Part shown: positions 27,638 through 36,505 of the stretch, in pieces | How positions within the stretch are numbered: position 1 is the first letter of the stretch | Layout: each line of letters begins with the position of its first letter | NCBI RefSeq assembly: GCF_019049625.1 | Contig: NZ_JAFMOY010000127.1 | Coordinates: 62,001-126,000, forward strand | Length of the DNA stretch: 64,000 bases | From: Rahnella ecdela | GTDB taxonomy: Bacteria; Pseudomonadota; Gammaproteobacteria; Enterobacterales; Enterobacteriaceae | Direction of reading: 5' to 3' | Translations under genes and position numbers: made by a program | Notes under the pieces: model-generated | The model's input: the letters and a program-made list of their open reading frames with translations, nothing else | Database searches by the model: none | What the model was told of the DNA's origin: nothing

Positions 27638-28510
27638 AATGAAACCCTGCCCTGATTTTATAGCCACAGCCTGCCGCACCTGTTAATAAACAGGCCGGTA
27701 ATAGACTGAGATTTTATTATGCTAAATCTATAGCTTTATATTTGCTGTGCATTTCTGAAAGTAGCAAATAAACGCGGTCTTAGGCACATAATATTTTTGC
27801 TCGCAATATGTGCGGTACAGACTCAATTTAGCTTTTGGTTTACCTTACGCAAGGCTTATTTATGTTTCAAAATGTAACGCAAAATGTATAAAGTTTTCTT
27901 AATGTATTGTCATAAGCATGAGATGTGCTTCTTAAAAAAAACTTAAGTAATAACTTTACACTATCTTAACGTTCGGCCTTGTTATGACAGCGAATTTAAA
28001 TAAATCCTGACCTGACTATTCGATGCGATACAGCAACAGGGCGCATGATTCCTCTTTAATAACTCAAATAACTGCATCCTGTATAATCGATTTCACTTAG
28101 GTGAGACCGCTTTTAAGCCCGTTTGTCCATGCGCAAAGCGGCCTGCGGACGGGTGAAATGGCGTGGAAGGCACAATGTTAAGGGTTAGAAATGTGGCGGC
28201 GATCTCTTTTAATGCCTTTTTAAGCCTGCCGGGATATTAGGAATAGTTGCATTTGTGTGATTATTTACGCTGATGTTTCCTGGCACTTTAGGATTAATGC
28301 CATGGGGTCGATTAGCGTCATTGACGTATTACGGATCCATTCTGGTCAATCCGCATGAGAAGTGGCGTCTCATACTTTTTAATGAAGTTCAAAATTAAAA
28401 TACGACGTGCGGGTGAGTTTCTTATTTTCGCCAAACACCATAATCAATTCGTCAACAGCAATAACCCGGTGAGCAAATACACAGTCACCGGTGATATACA
28501 GGGTGACGAA
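27638..28510. promoter_or_regulatory. Divergent csgD–csgB control region
   Basis: 873 bp, AT-rich, without a believable gene. An OmpR-like tandem (TTTCAAAATGTAACGCAAAATGTA, read in two 10-bp halves at 27866–27889) lies about 235 bp before csgD. A CsgD-type site is listed separately near csgB. The E. coli csgD–csgB gap is also exceptionally long and integrates OmpR, CpxR, IHF and H-NS; only the OmpR-like and CsgD-like sites could be picked out here. Confidence 0.7.
28396..28422 (+). promoter_or_regulatory. CsgD-binding site before csgB
   Basis: TAAAATACGACGTG is followed by CGGGTGAGTTT (28410–28420), which matches the CsgD core CGGGTGAGTTA and its flank upstream of csgBA in E. coli. The csgB start is 90 bp downstream. 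Confidence 0.7.
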
Positions 28511-28999
28511 ATGAAAAAGACTTTGCTGACCCTGGCGTTACTTTCAGTATCCTGGGTCGTTCACGCTCAGCAGTTTGATATGGCTTACTCAGAAATGAGT
28601 TCTGGTAATCCGGATCAGGTTTTTGCTGGCGCGAGGAATTCATCGGGGAATTCATCAACGATTTACCAGAACGGTAATAGCAATCTGGCTGCGAATAATC
28701 AGACGGGTTATGGAAATTCCAGCGTAATCCGACAATCAGGCGCAGACAATACTGCGGTGGTAAATCAGCGAGGTAATGGAAATAACGCCGATATATCCCA
28801 AAGCGGCAGCGATAACTTTGCCTATATATCGCAAAGCGGCGGCGGGGATGCATCCATTACGCAACAGAATTTTGGCAATACGGCTTACATTCTGCAAAAA
28901 GGCCGGAGTGTGACGGAAATTCGCCAGAATGGTACGAACCAGAGCAGCGGTGTCGTACAAAACTCGTCAGGAATGGCGATTAGAGTGACACAGCATTAA
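28511..28999 (+). CDS. csgB: Curlin nucleator CsgB
   Basis: Minor curli subunit that anchors and nucleates CsgA polymerisation. 162 residues: signal peptide 1–20 (ending VVHA), then five curlin repeats of the pattern I-x-Q-x-G-x-x-N-x-A-x-x-x-Q, beginning at STIYQNGNSNLAANNQ, SVIRQSGADNTAVVNQ, ADISQSGSDNFAYISQ, ASITQQNFGNTAYILQ and the degenerate TEIRQNGTNQSSGVVQ. ATG at 28511 is used (CAGGGTGA upstream); the frame extends upstream without protein character. Confidence 0.96.
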   Translation: MKKTLLTLALLSVSWVVHAQQFDMAYSEMSSGNPDQVFAGARNSSGNSSTIYQNGNSNLAANNQTGYGNSSVIRQSGADNTAVVNQRGNGNNADISQSGSDNFAYISQSGGGDASITQQNFGNTAYILQKGRSVTEIRQNGTNQSSGVVQNSSGMAIRVTQH

Positions 29000-29010
29000 A
29001 ACACAAAATT

Positions 29011-29130
29011 TTACTCAAAATAGTTCGAGATGCAGGAAGGTGGCCAACTCGGGAAGCGCCGGGAGCTTAGATAACTAAGCGACGGGTGTGAGCGAGCGCA
29101 GCCAACGCATCTGAAATTCGAAGTATGAAA
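29011..29130 (-). repeat. Dispersed palindromic repeat, copy 2 (inverted, between csgB and csgA)
   Basis: Read on the minus strand it matches the other two copies: CATACTTCGAA, CAGATGCGTTGGCTGCGCTCG, CACCTTCCTGCATCTCGAA and TATTTTGAGTA. The middle is more diverged than between copies 1 and 3. It fills most of the 180-bp csgB–csgA gap. Confidence 0.75.
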
Positions 29131-29179
29131 AGTAAAACGTTTTTTATGACATCCGATATTAAACCAATGGGGTAGCATC

Positions 29180-29653
29180 ATGAAACTTTGGAAAATTGTG
29201 GCAGTCTCCGCTTTAGTCGTCAGTGGCAGTGCATTTGCAACCGGTCCAAGTCATGGTGGTGGTGGCGGCGGTGGTCCTTCTACACCTCCGTCAACAGTGC
29301 CGACGTTTACTGCGACTCAGTGGAATTCTGAAATTCAGATTTACCAACAGGGTACTTCAAACCTGGCGAACGCCACTCAGACTGGCGCACAAAAATCGCT
29401 GACTGCGATTAACCAGGACGGCTACAGAAACAGCGCCGGTACCAATCAGACCGGTGATGGCAGCCTGATCAGCGTAGTGCAAAAGGGTGACTACAACGGT
29501 GCTAACGTAGCGCAGAGCGCCAACGGCAGCAAAGTGCTTGTCTCCCAGAACGGTTCAGGCAACTACGCTCAGGCTTCACAAAGTGCTAATGGCTCTCTGA
29601 CCAGCATTACTCAGGTCGGTACAGCTAACCTGGCCTACGCGTCACAAAACTGA
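29180..29653 (+). CDS. csgA: Major curlin subunit CsgA
   Basis: Main amyloid subunit of curli fibres, secreted through CsgG. 157 residues: signal peptide 1–20 (SGSAFA), a Gly/Ser/Pro-rich N-terminal segment with seven Gly in a row, then five curlin repeats starting EIQIYQQGTSNLANATQ, LTAINQDGYRNSAGTNQ, LISVVQKGDYNGANVAQ, KVLVSQNGSGNYAQASQ and LTSITQVGTANLAYASQ. All five keep the inner Gln and Asn positions. The ATG follows AATGGGGTAGCATC. Transcribed with csgB, though a dispersed repeat separates them. Confidence 0.97.
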   Translation: MKLWKIVAVSALVVSGSAFATGPSHGGGGGGGPSTPPSTVPTFTATQWNSEIQIYQQGTSNLANATQTGAQKSLTAINQDGYRNSAGTNQTGDGSLISVVQKGDYNGANVAQSANGSKVLVSQNGSGNYAQASQSANGSLTSITQVGTANLAYASQN

Positions 29654-29657
29654 TTAG

Positions 29658-29718
29658 CGCTCCCTCCCCTGAGAAGGGGAGGAGCAACACAGAACAGGGC
29701 ACTAGCCCTGTTTTTTTT
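29658..29718 (+). terminator. Tandem hairpins between csgA and csgC
   Basis: First hairpin GCTCCTCCCC-type stem (29659–29686), second ACAGGGC-ACTA-GCCCTGT followed by eight T. The second is a strong terminator, so csgC would be made by read-through. Confidence 0.85.
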
Positions 29719-29743
29719 CGACCGGACTCTGAGGATAAACGCT

Positions 29744-30073
29744 ATGCATTTGCTCCTGATTGCCGCCGTAATGTCCAACCAGCTGTGGTTCGACACCAGC
29801 AACGACGCACAGACCTATGTTATTACCCCGATGGTCAATCTCACCAAGGCCTGCGCCTGTCAGGTGGCGGTTTCCGTTTCACAGGAGGGCGTGGCGGGTT
29901 CCAGCACCAGCCGTCAGAGCAGCAACGTGAACCTTTCTGCTAATCAGCCGCAACCTCTCGGTCGTATGCGTTTTTCTGTTCAGCCGGGCAGTAAAACCCA
30001 GATTATGATCACGGTAACGGACGGCGGAACGCTGCGTCTGGAAAAACAGATCACCCTGCCGAATGACGCCTGA
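29744..30073 (+). CDS. csgC: Curli assembly protein CsgC
   Basis: Periplasmic inhibitor of premature curlin amyloid formation. 109 residues, immunoglobulin-like fold family. The N-terminus is a short hydrophobic signal-like stretch (HLLLIAAVMSNQLWF), and the CxC motif is CACQVAV (about 37–39). NLSANQPQPLGRM and VTDGGTLRLEKQ match conserved positions of E. coli CsgC. GAGGATAAACGCT precedes the ATG. Confidence 0.9.
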   Translation: MHLLLIAAVMSNQLWFDTSNDAQTYVITPMVNLTKACACQVAVSVSQEGVAGSSTSRQSSNVNLSANQPQPLGRMRFSVQPGSKTQIMITVTDGGTLRLEKQITLPNDA

Positions 30074-30083
30074 TTTCCGAGGA

Positions 30084-31109
30084 TCACACCGCCAGATTGT
30101 CGTAGCCTTTGCGGCGGTAATTGAGCGCAGAAATACCCCAGAACACCAGAAAAATCGCCACGGCGGCGTATCCGACACTGCCCATATTGTCATTAAGACG
30201 TTCGACAATCGTCCATAATCCGCCGTGCAAATCCAGTTTGTCGGCCATCAGACCGAGCGCTTCCAGCCCGCCGATAAACAGCGCGATCACCACGCTGGTG
30301 GCGGTGATGGTCATGTTGTAATAGAGCTTACGCACCGGTTTATCAAACGCCCAGCCGTAAGCACCGACCATCACAAAATTATCCAGTGAATCGACCAGCG
30401 CCATGCCGCTGGCAAACAGTGCCGGAAAAACCAGAATGCTCCACACCGACATCCCGGACGACGCGCCTGCGGCAGAAATCCCCAGCAGGCCGATTTCAGT
30501 CGCGGTATCAAAGCCCAGCCCGAACAAAAAACCCACCAGATACATCTGCCAGCTTTTATTCACCAGATTAAAGGCGAAGCTGAAAATCCGGCTCATCATA
30601 CCGCCCTGTACCGCGTAAATTTCTTCTTCGGCGGTAAAGTTTTTACCCTGTTTCACTTTCTGAAAACGACGGTAAACGTCGCGCAGGATCAGCGCATTCA
30701 GCAGTGCCATCAGCAGTAAAAACAGTGCGGAAACCAGCGTGCCAATAGTGCTGCCGTACTCATGCAGCCAGCCGATTTTAGTGCCAAACACCAGCGACGT
30801 GGCGGCAATCGCCACGCAGGCCAGCACCACAATGCTGGAATGTCCGAGCGAGAAAAATGCCCCGACGGCGACCGGGCGCTGACCCTGTTGCATCAGCTTT
30901 CGGGTGACGTTATCAATGGCGGCAATATGATCGGCATCGACCGCGTGACGCAATCCGTAGCTGTAAGCCATTAATGACGCAGCGACCAGTGCTGCGTTGT
31001 GGCGAAAGACCGCCAGTGCCCATCCCCAGGCGAGTAAATTCACAGCCACCAGTCCGGCTAACAGCCAGAAAGCGCGGCGGTTCGAAGAGAAAAATTGACG
31101 GTTAATCAT
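30084..31109 (-). CDS. NiCoT-family nickel/cobalt transporter
   Basis: Inner-membrane high-affinity nickel (or cobalt) permease of the NixA/HoxN/HupN family, 341 residues, about eight hydrophobic segments. The signature metal motif H-x4-D-H is in [16 protein letters not shown] (about 51–65); LGHSSIVV and [13 protein letters not shown] are the second and third family motifs. Its start overlaps the hypF stop by eight bp, so it is translationally coupled to a NiFe-hydrogenase maturation gene, which points to nickel supply for HycE. ATG at 31109 has AAGGA before it. Confidence 0.94.
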   Translation of the reverse strand: MINRQFFSSNRRAFWLLAGLVAVNLLAWGWALAVFRHNAALVAASLMAYSYGLRHAVDADHIAAIDNVTRKLMQQGQRPVAVGAFFSLGHSSIVVLACVAIAATSLVFGTKIGWLHEYGSTIGTLVSALFLLLMALLNALILRDVYRRFQKVKQGKNFTAEEEIYAVQGGMMSRIFSFAFNLVNKSWQMYLVGFLFGLGFDTATEIGLLGISAAGASSGMSVWSILVFPALFASGMALVDSLDNFVMVGAYGWAFDKPVRKLYYNMTITATSVVIALFIGGLEALGLMADKLDLHGGLWTIVERLNDNMGSVGYAAVAIFLVFWGISALNYRRKGYDNLAV

Positions 31110-33426
31110 GGAGATCCTTATTTTTATAACCAGAAGAATTCTGAGCAGAAGCATGTTGCAGACGGGCGCAGGCAATGAGTGCCTGACCGAGCGCCAGGCC
31201 GCCATCACCGGCGGGAATGTTTTGCGGCATCAGCACATTCAGGTGCGCTAAATAGTGATGTAAAAGCTGACGCAGCAGGCGGTTATGCAGCACACCGCCG
31301 CCGATGGCGACGGTGCGGATGCCGGTTCTGGCCGCATGATAACGGGCGAGGGCGGCAAAGCCCTGAGCGAGGGCGTCATGAAAAGCGAAAGCCCGTGCGG
31401 CGTGCGGTGCCTGCCAGTCGAGCCACTGCTGCCAGAACGTCGTCATATCCAGAAATGTTCCGTTTTCGGTATGCCGCAGCGGCATTGTGACCGGATGTGA
31501 AATCCCGTGCGCATGATGTGCCAGCGCTTCTAACCGGCTCGCGGCTTCGCCTTCCCAGCTGAGCTCTCGGGGCACACAGCCCAGCGCGGCGGCGACGGCA
31601 TCAAATAAACGCCCGCAGGAAGATGCCAATGGTGAATTGATGCCGGCAGCGATGGCTTTTGACAGCGGCTGCCACGGTTGTGAAAGCACTGATTGTGCTT
31701 GCGGGTGCGTCTGCCAGTCCGGCACGAACGATTGCCATTGCGCCAGTAAATTACGCCACGGTTCACGTGCAGCGCGATCGCCACCGGGCAGGGCGACGGC
31801 CGGTAATCCACCCAAATGTTCGCAGTGCAGATAACCCGCCAGCAAACATTCGCCGCCCCACAGACTGTCTTTTTCGCCATAACCGAGGCCGTCCAGCGCC
31901 AGACCAATTACCTTTCCGCCATCCACTGGCCAGTGGTGTTCGGCCAGACAGGCGGCGATATGGGCGTGATGATGAAAGACATCTACTATGCGTATTGCGT
32001 GGTTTTCTGCCTGATGGTGGCTGACATAACCCGGATGGGCATCGCGCGCGACAGCCACCGGCGTACAGTCATAAAGTCGCCGGAAATGTTCAATTGCCTG
32101 CTGCTGTTGCTCTGCAATATCACTGTGCGTCAGCGAACCGAAATGCGTACTCAGAATGGCCTGATGACCGCGTACCAGACAAAAAGTATTTTTAAGGTCG
32201 CCGCCCAGCGCCAGTAGCGGTGGCTGAAGGTTAAAGCCCGGCGGCAGCGGCAGCGCATCGGGCACATAACCGCGCGCACGCCGCAGCACCTCCGTTCCCT
32301 GCGCGGTCAGCCGCACCAGCGAATCATCGGCTCGCTGAACAATGTTGCGGTTGTGCAATAACCACAGATCGGCAATTCCGCTCAGTTGCTCAAGCGCCTC
32401 CATGTTTGTCAGCGCCGGAGCACGACCGGCGGCATTACCGGACGTCATCACCAGCGGGGTCTGACACGCCTGCATCAGCAAATGATGCAATGGCGTGAAC
32501 GGCAACATCAGGCCGGTTTCATCAAGCTCAGGCGCAACGGCTGCGCATAGCGGCGATATTGCGCTTTTCGTCGTCAGCACAATCGGTGCTGCGGGGGATC
32601 CGAGCAGTTCCCGCAGCGCAAACTGCGGACTGTCGTCGCTGCATCGTGCCAGCCAGCTGATATCCGGCAGCATCACCCCCAGCGGTTTGGTCGGACGATG
32701 TTTACGTTCACGCAGCTGCATCACCGCGTCCTGCTGTGTGGCATCGCAGGCCAGATGAAAACCGCCCAGCCCTTTGATGGCGACGATTTTCCCCGCCCGC
32801 AATGCGGCAACGGCGTGTTCCAGCGCGGCCTGCTCCTGCGCCAGTATTTTGCCATCCTGAAATGTCGCACTGACCTGTGGGCCGCAGTGCGGACAGGCCA
32901 CCGGCTGGGCGTGAAAACGCCGGTCGGCAGGATTGTCATATTCCTGCTGGCAGGCCGGACACAGCGCGAATTGCGCCATGCTGGTGGAAGGACGATCGTA
33001 AGGCATAGCGCGGATCAGCGTAAAACGCGGACCGCAGTGGGTGCAGTTAGTAAAGGCATAACCGAAACGCCGGTCGCCGTGGCGGAGAATATCCTGCAAG
33101 CATTCCGGACAGGTCGCCGCATCGGGTGCCACCTGCGTGTCCATCTGGCTCTGACGACTTGGCGTGATGGTGAAATCTTTCGGTGGTGTTTTCCAGTCGA
33201 AAGGATCGAAACTGATGCTGTCGATACGCGCCAGCGGCGGGCAGTCGCGTTGTAACTGGCCAATAAATGTTTCGATGTTAACCGGCGCAAGCAGCCTGAT
33301 TTCAACACCGGCACTGTCATTGCAGACTTCGCCACAAAGCCGGAGACGGTCAGCCAGTTGCCAGATAAATGGCCTGAAGCCGACGCCCTGGACCTTGCCT
33401 GAGATGCGAATGAGTAAGCCAGACAT
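31102..33426 (-). CDS. hypF: Carbamoyltransferase HypF
   Basis: Maturation enzyme that converts carbamoyl phosphate into the thiocarbamate precursor of the cyanide ligands of NiFe-hydrogenase. 774 residues. Domains in order: acylphosphatase ([11 protein letters not shown], about 11), two C-x2-C...C-x2-C zinc fingers (CPECLQ...CTHCGP and CPACQQ...CPHCGP, about 108–185), YrdC-like domain ([14 protein letters not shown], about 220) and a Kae1-like carbamoyltransferase domain with metal-binding His in [15 protein letters not shown] (about 478). ATG at 33426 follows GAGGT. Read with the nickel transporter downstream. Confidence 0.96.
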   Translation of the reverse strand: MSGLLIRISGKVQGVGFRPFIWQLADRLRLCGEVCNDSAGVEIRLLAPVNIETFIGQLQRDCPPLARIDSISFDPFDWKTPPKDFTITPSRQSQMDTQVAPDAATCPECLQDILRHGDRRFGYAFTNCTHCGPRFTLIRAMPYDRPSTSMAQFALCPACQQEYDNPADRRFHAQPVACPHCGPQVSATFQDGKILAQEQAALEHAVAALRAGKIVAIKGLGGFHLACDATQQDAVMQLRERKHRPTKPLGVMLPDISWLARCSDDSPQFALRELLGSPAAPIVLTTKSAISPLCAAVAPELDETGLMLPFTPLHHLLMQACQTPLVMTSGNAAGRAPALTNMEALEQLSGIADLWLLHNRNIVQRADDSLVRLTAQGTEVLRRARGYVPDALPLPPGFNLQPPLLALGGDLKNTFCLVRGHQAILSTHFGSLTHSDIAEQQQQAIEHFRRLYDCTPVAVARDAHPGYVSHHQAENHAIRIVDVFHHHAHIAACLAEHHWPVDGGKVIGLALDGLGYGEKDSLWGGECLLAGYLHCEHLGGLPAVALPGGDRAAREPWRNLLAQWQSFVPDWQTHPQAQSVLSQPWQPLSKAIAAGINSPLASSCGRLFDAVAAALGCVPRELSWEGEAASRLEALAHHAHGISHPVTMPLRHTENGTFLDMTTFWQQWLDWQAPHAARAFAFHDALAQGFAALARYHAARTGIRTVAIGGGVLHNRLLRQLLHHYLAHLNVLMPQNIPAGDGGLALGQALIACARLQHASAQNSSGYKNKDLHD

Positions 33427-33432
33427 ACATAC

Positions 33433-33560
33433 CTCATACCCTTCATCCTTCGAACCGCAGATGCGTTGGCTGCACTCGCGAACCCGAATCACTGACCCGT
33501 GTCAGCTCATCGGGATTCACTCGTTTGCCGCCTTCCTGCGACTCGAATTATTTTGGGTAT
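33433..33560 (+). repeat. Dispersed palindromic repeat, copy 3
   Basis: It contains CTTCATCCTTCGAA, AGATGCGTTGGCTGCACTCG, CCGAATCACTGAC, GTCAGCTCATCGGGATT and the end CCTTCCTGCGACTCGAATTATTTTGGGTA. It fills the gap between fdhF and hypF inside the FHL minus-strand operon. Confidence 0.8.
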
Positions 33561-33589
33561 CAATGGTGATTTTTACCCAAAAACCAAAC

Positions 33590-35761
33590 CTAAACCTCAA
33601 CCACCGGGATCGCATCTTCAACGGCGCTGCGCAGGCGCGCTTTCATGTCGCTGTAGGTTTGCTGGGCGTAGTTTTCTGCCCAGCGCTGATCGGCGATTTG
33701 TTCGACTTTCACGGCGCAGTATTTGGTTTCAGGTGTTTTGGATATCGGATCCAGATTGTCCTGCGTCAGTTCATTACAGGCACCAATCCACCACTGGTAG
33801 GTCATGTAAACCGCACCGGCGTTGATACGCTCGTTGTAGTTGGCGCGTGAAATGACTTTACCGCGGCGTGATGCCACCCAGACCAGTTGCTGGTCGCGGA
33901 TCCCCAGTGCCTCTGCGTCTACCGGGTTCATCTGCACGAAGCCCGGTTCATCGGCCAGCGTTTGCAGTGCGGCACAGTTACCGGTCATTGAGCGGCAGGA
34001 GTAGTGGCCGACTTCACGCACGGTACACAGTACCAGCGGATAATCGCCGTCCGGCACTTCGGCAGGTGCACGCCACGGCGCGGCAAACAGCTGGCCTTTG
34101 CCGGTCGGCGTATCGAAGTGATTATCGGCGTAAAGGTACTGGGTCCCCGGACTTTCCAGCGTGGTACAAGGCCACTGAACGTGTCCCAGTTCGCCCATTT
34201 TTTCGTAGGTCGCGCCGTAGAACAGCGGACACAGGCTGCGCATTTCGTCCCAAATTTCCTGGTTATCCTGATAATGCATCGGATAACCCATCGCGGTCGC
34301 CAGCAGGCTGATGATGTCCCAGTCGCGTTTGACGTTGTATTTCGGCTCAATGGCTTTCTCGAAACGTTGGAAACCGCGATCCGCACAGGAGAAAACGCCG
34401 CCGTGCTCACCCCAGGAGGTGGCCGGTAAAATGACATCCGCCTGTTCCGCTGTTTTGGTCATGAAGATGTCCTGCACCACCACAAATTCCAGCGCCTCAA
34501 ACCCTTTACGTACCAGCCCTAAATCGGCTTCGGTCTGCAACGGATCCTCGCCCATGATGTAGTAGGCTTTGACCTTGCCTTCAATGGCCAGATGCGGGAT
34601 TTCAGTGATGCGCAGACCGACTTCGGCGTCCATTTGGTTGACGTCTATACCCCAGGCATCAGCGAATTTTGCACGGATTTTCGGGTCTGTGACCGACTGA
34701 TAGCCGGGGAATTCATTGGGCAATACGCCCATGTCGCACGCGCCCTGCACATTATTCTGACCACGCACCGGACCGACGCCGACGTTGGCGCGTCCCAGAT
34801 TACCGGTCAGCAACGCCAGTCCTGCCAGCCCTTTAACCACGTCCACGGCCTGACCAAACTGCGTGACGCCCATGCCCCACATGATGGTGGCAGAAGGCGC
34901 GGCGGCATATGTGCGCATTGCCTGACGGATTTGTTGTGCTGAAACGCCGGTTTGTTCCTCAACGGCTTCCGGCGAGTAATCCGCGACGTTTTTACGGTAT
35001 TCCTCGAAGCCTTCGGTGTATTTGGCAACGTAGTCGTGGTCATACAAATTTTCTTCGATCAGCACATGGGCGAAAGCGTTCACCAGCGCCATATTGCAAC
35101 CGTTTTTGATTTGCAGATGCTGATCGGCAATGCGCGCAGTTTCGATACGACGCGGATCGCAGACAATAATCTGCGCGCCTTTTTCTTTGGCTTTAATGAC
35201 GCGGCGGGCGACGATCGGATGAGAATCGGCGCAGTTATAGCCGATCACCAGCAGGCATTTTGAGTTTTCGATATCGCCGATGGAGTTACTCATCGCGCCG
35301 TTGCCGAGCGTCGCCTGTAAACCGGCGACGGACGGGCCATGACACACGCGGGCACAGCAGTCGACGTTGTTGGTGCCAATGACCGCACGGGCGAATTTCT
35401 GCATCACGTAGTTGGTTTCGTTACCAGTACCGCGGGAAGAACCGGTGGTCATAATGGCGCGCGGGCCATGTTTTTGTTTGATTTCGCTCAGACGCTGCGA
35501 GGTGTAGCGGATGGCTTCATCCCAGCTCACAGCTTCAAATTTTCCGCCTTTCTGACGACGGATCATCGGCTGCGTCAGACGCGGCGTCAGCAGTTTAGTG
35601 TCATTGAGAAAATCCCAGCCGTAATAGCCTTTCAGGCACAGTTCTCCCTGGTTGGTTACGCCGTTCGCGGCTTCTGCGCGAATGATTTTTCCGTTATCCA
35701 CCACCAGATTCAGTTTGCATCCGGCGCCGCAATACGGGCAGACAGTAGTGACTTTTTTCAT
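33590..35761 (-). CDS. fdhF: Formate dehydrogenase H, cysteine form
   Basis: Molybdopterin enzyme of formate hydrogenlyase that oxidises formate to CO2. 723 residues. An N-terminal [4Fe-4S] motif CPYCGAGC...CLKGYYGWDF (about 8–50) is followed by the catalytic segment NNVDCCARVCHGPSVAG at about 140. The active-site residue there is a TGT codon (Cys), whereas E. coli FdhF has selenocysteine (UGA); the next residue is the conserved His141. Further landmarks are GMGVTQFGQAVD, VRGQNNVQGACDMG, GEDPLQTEADL and the C-terminal REVGHYSCRSMTGNCAAL. ATG at 35761 follows GAGGAAG. Downstream of hydN, 23 bp apart. Confidence 0.96.
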   Translation of the reverse strand: MKKVTTVCPYCGAGCKLNLVVDNGKIIRAEAANGVTNQGELCLKGYYGWDFLNDTKLLTPRLTQPMIRRQKGGKFEAVSWDEAIRYTSQRLSEIKQKHGPRAIMTTGSSRGTGNETNYVMQKFARAVIGTNNVDCCARVCHGPSVAGLQATLGNGAMSNSIGDIENSKCLLVIGYNCADSHPIVARRVIKAKEKGAQIIVCDPRRIETARIADQHLQIKNGCNMALVNAFAHVLIEENLYDHDYVAKYTEGFEEYRKNVADYSPEAVEEQTGVSAQQIRQAMRTYAAAPSATIMWGMGVTQFGQAVDVVKGLAGLALLTGNLGRANVGVGPVRGQNNVQGACDMGVLPNEFPGYQSVTDPKIRAKFADAWGIDVNQMDAEVGLRITEIPHLAIEGKVKAYYIMGEDPLQTEADLGLVRKGFEALEFVVVQDIFMTKTAEQADVILPATSWGEHGGVFSCADRGFQRFEKAIEPKYNVKRDWDIISLLATAMGYPMHYQDNQEIWDEMRSLCPLFYGATYEKMGELGHVQWPCTTLESPGTQYLYADNHFDTPTGKGQLFAAPWRAPAEVPDGDYPLVLCTVREVGHYSCRSMTGNCAALQTLADEPGFVQMNPVDAEALGIRDQQLVWVASRRGKVISRANYNERINAGAVYMTYQWWIGACNELTQDNLDPISKTPETKYCAVKVEQIADQRWAENYAQQTYSDMKARLRSAVEDAIPVVEV

Positions 35762-35784
35762 TGAATGACTTCCTCTATCCGGGG

Positions 35785-36330
35785 TTAAAACAGCAGGGGT
35801 GAAGTGCTGTCGAGCGCAGCGCGGCGGCGTTTTTCTGCGTTCATTTCCTGTAACTGGTTTCGGTCGATGGCGTAGAGCGCTTTGGTCGGGCAGATTTCCA
35901 TGCAGGCCGGGCCTTCGCTGCGCAGATGGCACAGGTCGCATTTATGCGCTTCGGCTTTATCGGAGGTCGCGACCATTGCCGCGCCGTTCTGACGGAAAAC
36001 CGGTCTGGTGATCACTTCCATCGCGCCATACGGACAGGCCACGACGCAGGTTTTGCAGCCGATACAGCGTTCCTGCATTACCTGAACATGGTCGCCGGTG
36101 CGCGCAATCGCGCCGTTCGGGCAGACGTTGGCGCACGGTGCGTCTTCGCACTGGCGGCACATCACGGGGGTGCTGAGATTGACGCCTTTAATCACATGTA
36201 AACGTGGCGCGAAGGTCGCGGCATTGAGCAGCGAGATGTCCTGTGAATCGCTGTGCGCCATCACGCAGGCAATTTCACAGGTACGACAGCCGATGCATTT
36301 TTTGGGGTCGGCGATGATGAACCGGTTCAT
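35785..36330 (-). CDS. hydN: Electron-transfer ferredoxin HydN
   Basis: Iron–sulfur protein that helps formate dehydrogenase H activity. 181 residues with four [4Fe-4S] cysteine clusters: CIGCRTCEIAC (about 12), CRQCEDAPCANVCP (about 58), CIGCKTCVVACP (about 89) and CDLCHLRSEGPACMEICP (about 131). First gene of the hydN-fdhF-hypF-nickel-transporter operon. A sigma-54-like promoter and a FhlA-type site lie upstream. Confidence 0.95.
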   Translation of the reverse strand: MNRFIIADPKKCIGCRTCEIACVMAHSDSQDISLLNAATFAPRLHVIKGVNLSTPVMCRQCEDAPCANVCPNGAIARTGDHVQVMQERCIGCKTCVVACPYGAMEVITRPVFRQNGAAMVATSDKAEAHKCDLCHLRSEGPACMEICPTKALYAIDRNQLQEMNAEKRRRAALDSTSPLLF

Positions 36331-36370
36331 GTTTTTTCATCCCTAAGTCATTGGTTTCAGCTACTGGCCA

Positions 36371-36387
36371 TACATAAAACGTGCCAG
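36371..36387 (-). promoter_or_regulatory. Candidate sigma-54 promoter of hydN
   Basis: On the minus strand CTGGCACG (-24 type) is followed by TTTTATGTA. The -24 box is perfect; the -12 GC is GT. The same sequence with the proper GC precedes hycA (44771–44787), 41 bp from the hydN start here. Confidence 0.55.
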
Positions 36388-36489
36388 TTTCTGTTTTTAA
36401 TTTTTTAGTATTAAATTCAGATGGTTAGTTTTATCTGGTGAGCGGATGACGAAATTTTTCACTGACGTCATGTTTGCCTCGTCACTGTA

Positions 36490-36505
36490 TCGACAGTTAT
36501 GTCGA
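36490..36505. promoter_or_regulatory. FhlA-type upstream activator site of hydN
   Basis: TCGACA-GTTA-TGTCGA, a near-perfect palindrome overlapping the 3' end of hycI (its stop is at 36497). The same TCGACA-NTTA-TGTCG occurs at 44146 and 44894. It lies about 105 bp upstream of the hydN sigma-54-like box, a normal enhancer distance. Confidence 0.65.

Noticed and set aside
28355-28510. N-terminal extension of csgB
   Set aside because: It runs through the CsgD site and lacks protein character; the signal peptide starts at 28511.
31179-33255. Several plus-strand frames of 60–185 codons opposite hypF
   Set aside because: They are high-GC antisense shadows of a conserved gene.
35338-35346. Possible selenocysteine (UGA) codon and SECIS in fdhF
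   Set aside because: The codon is TGT and the frame is open throughout, so no recoding is needed.
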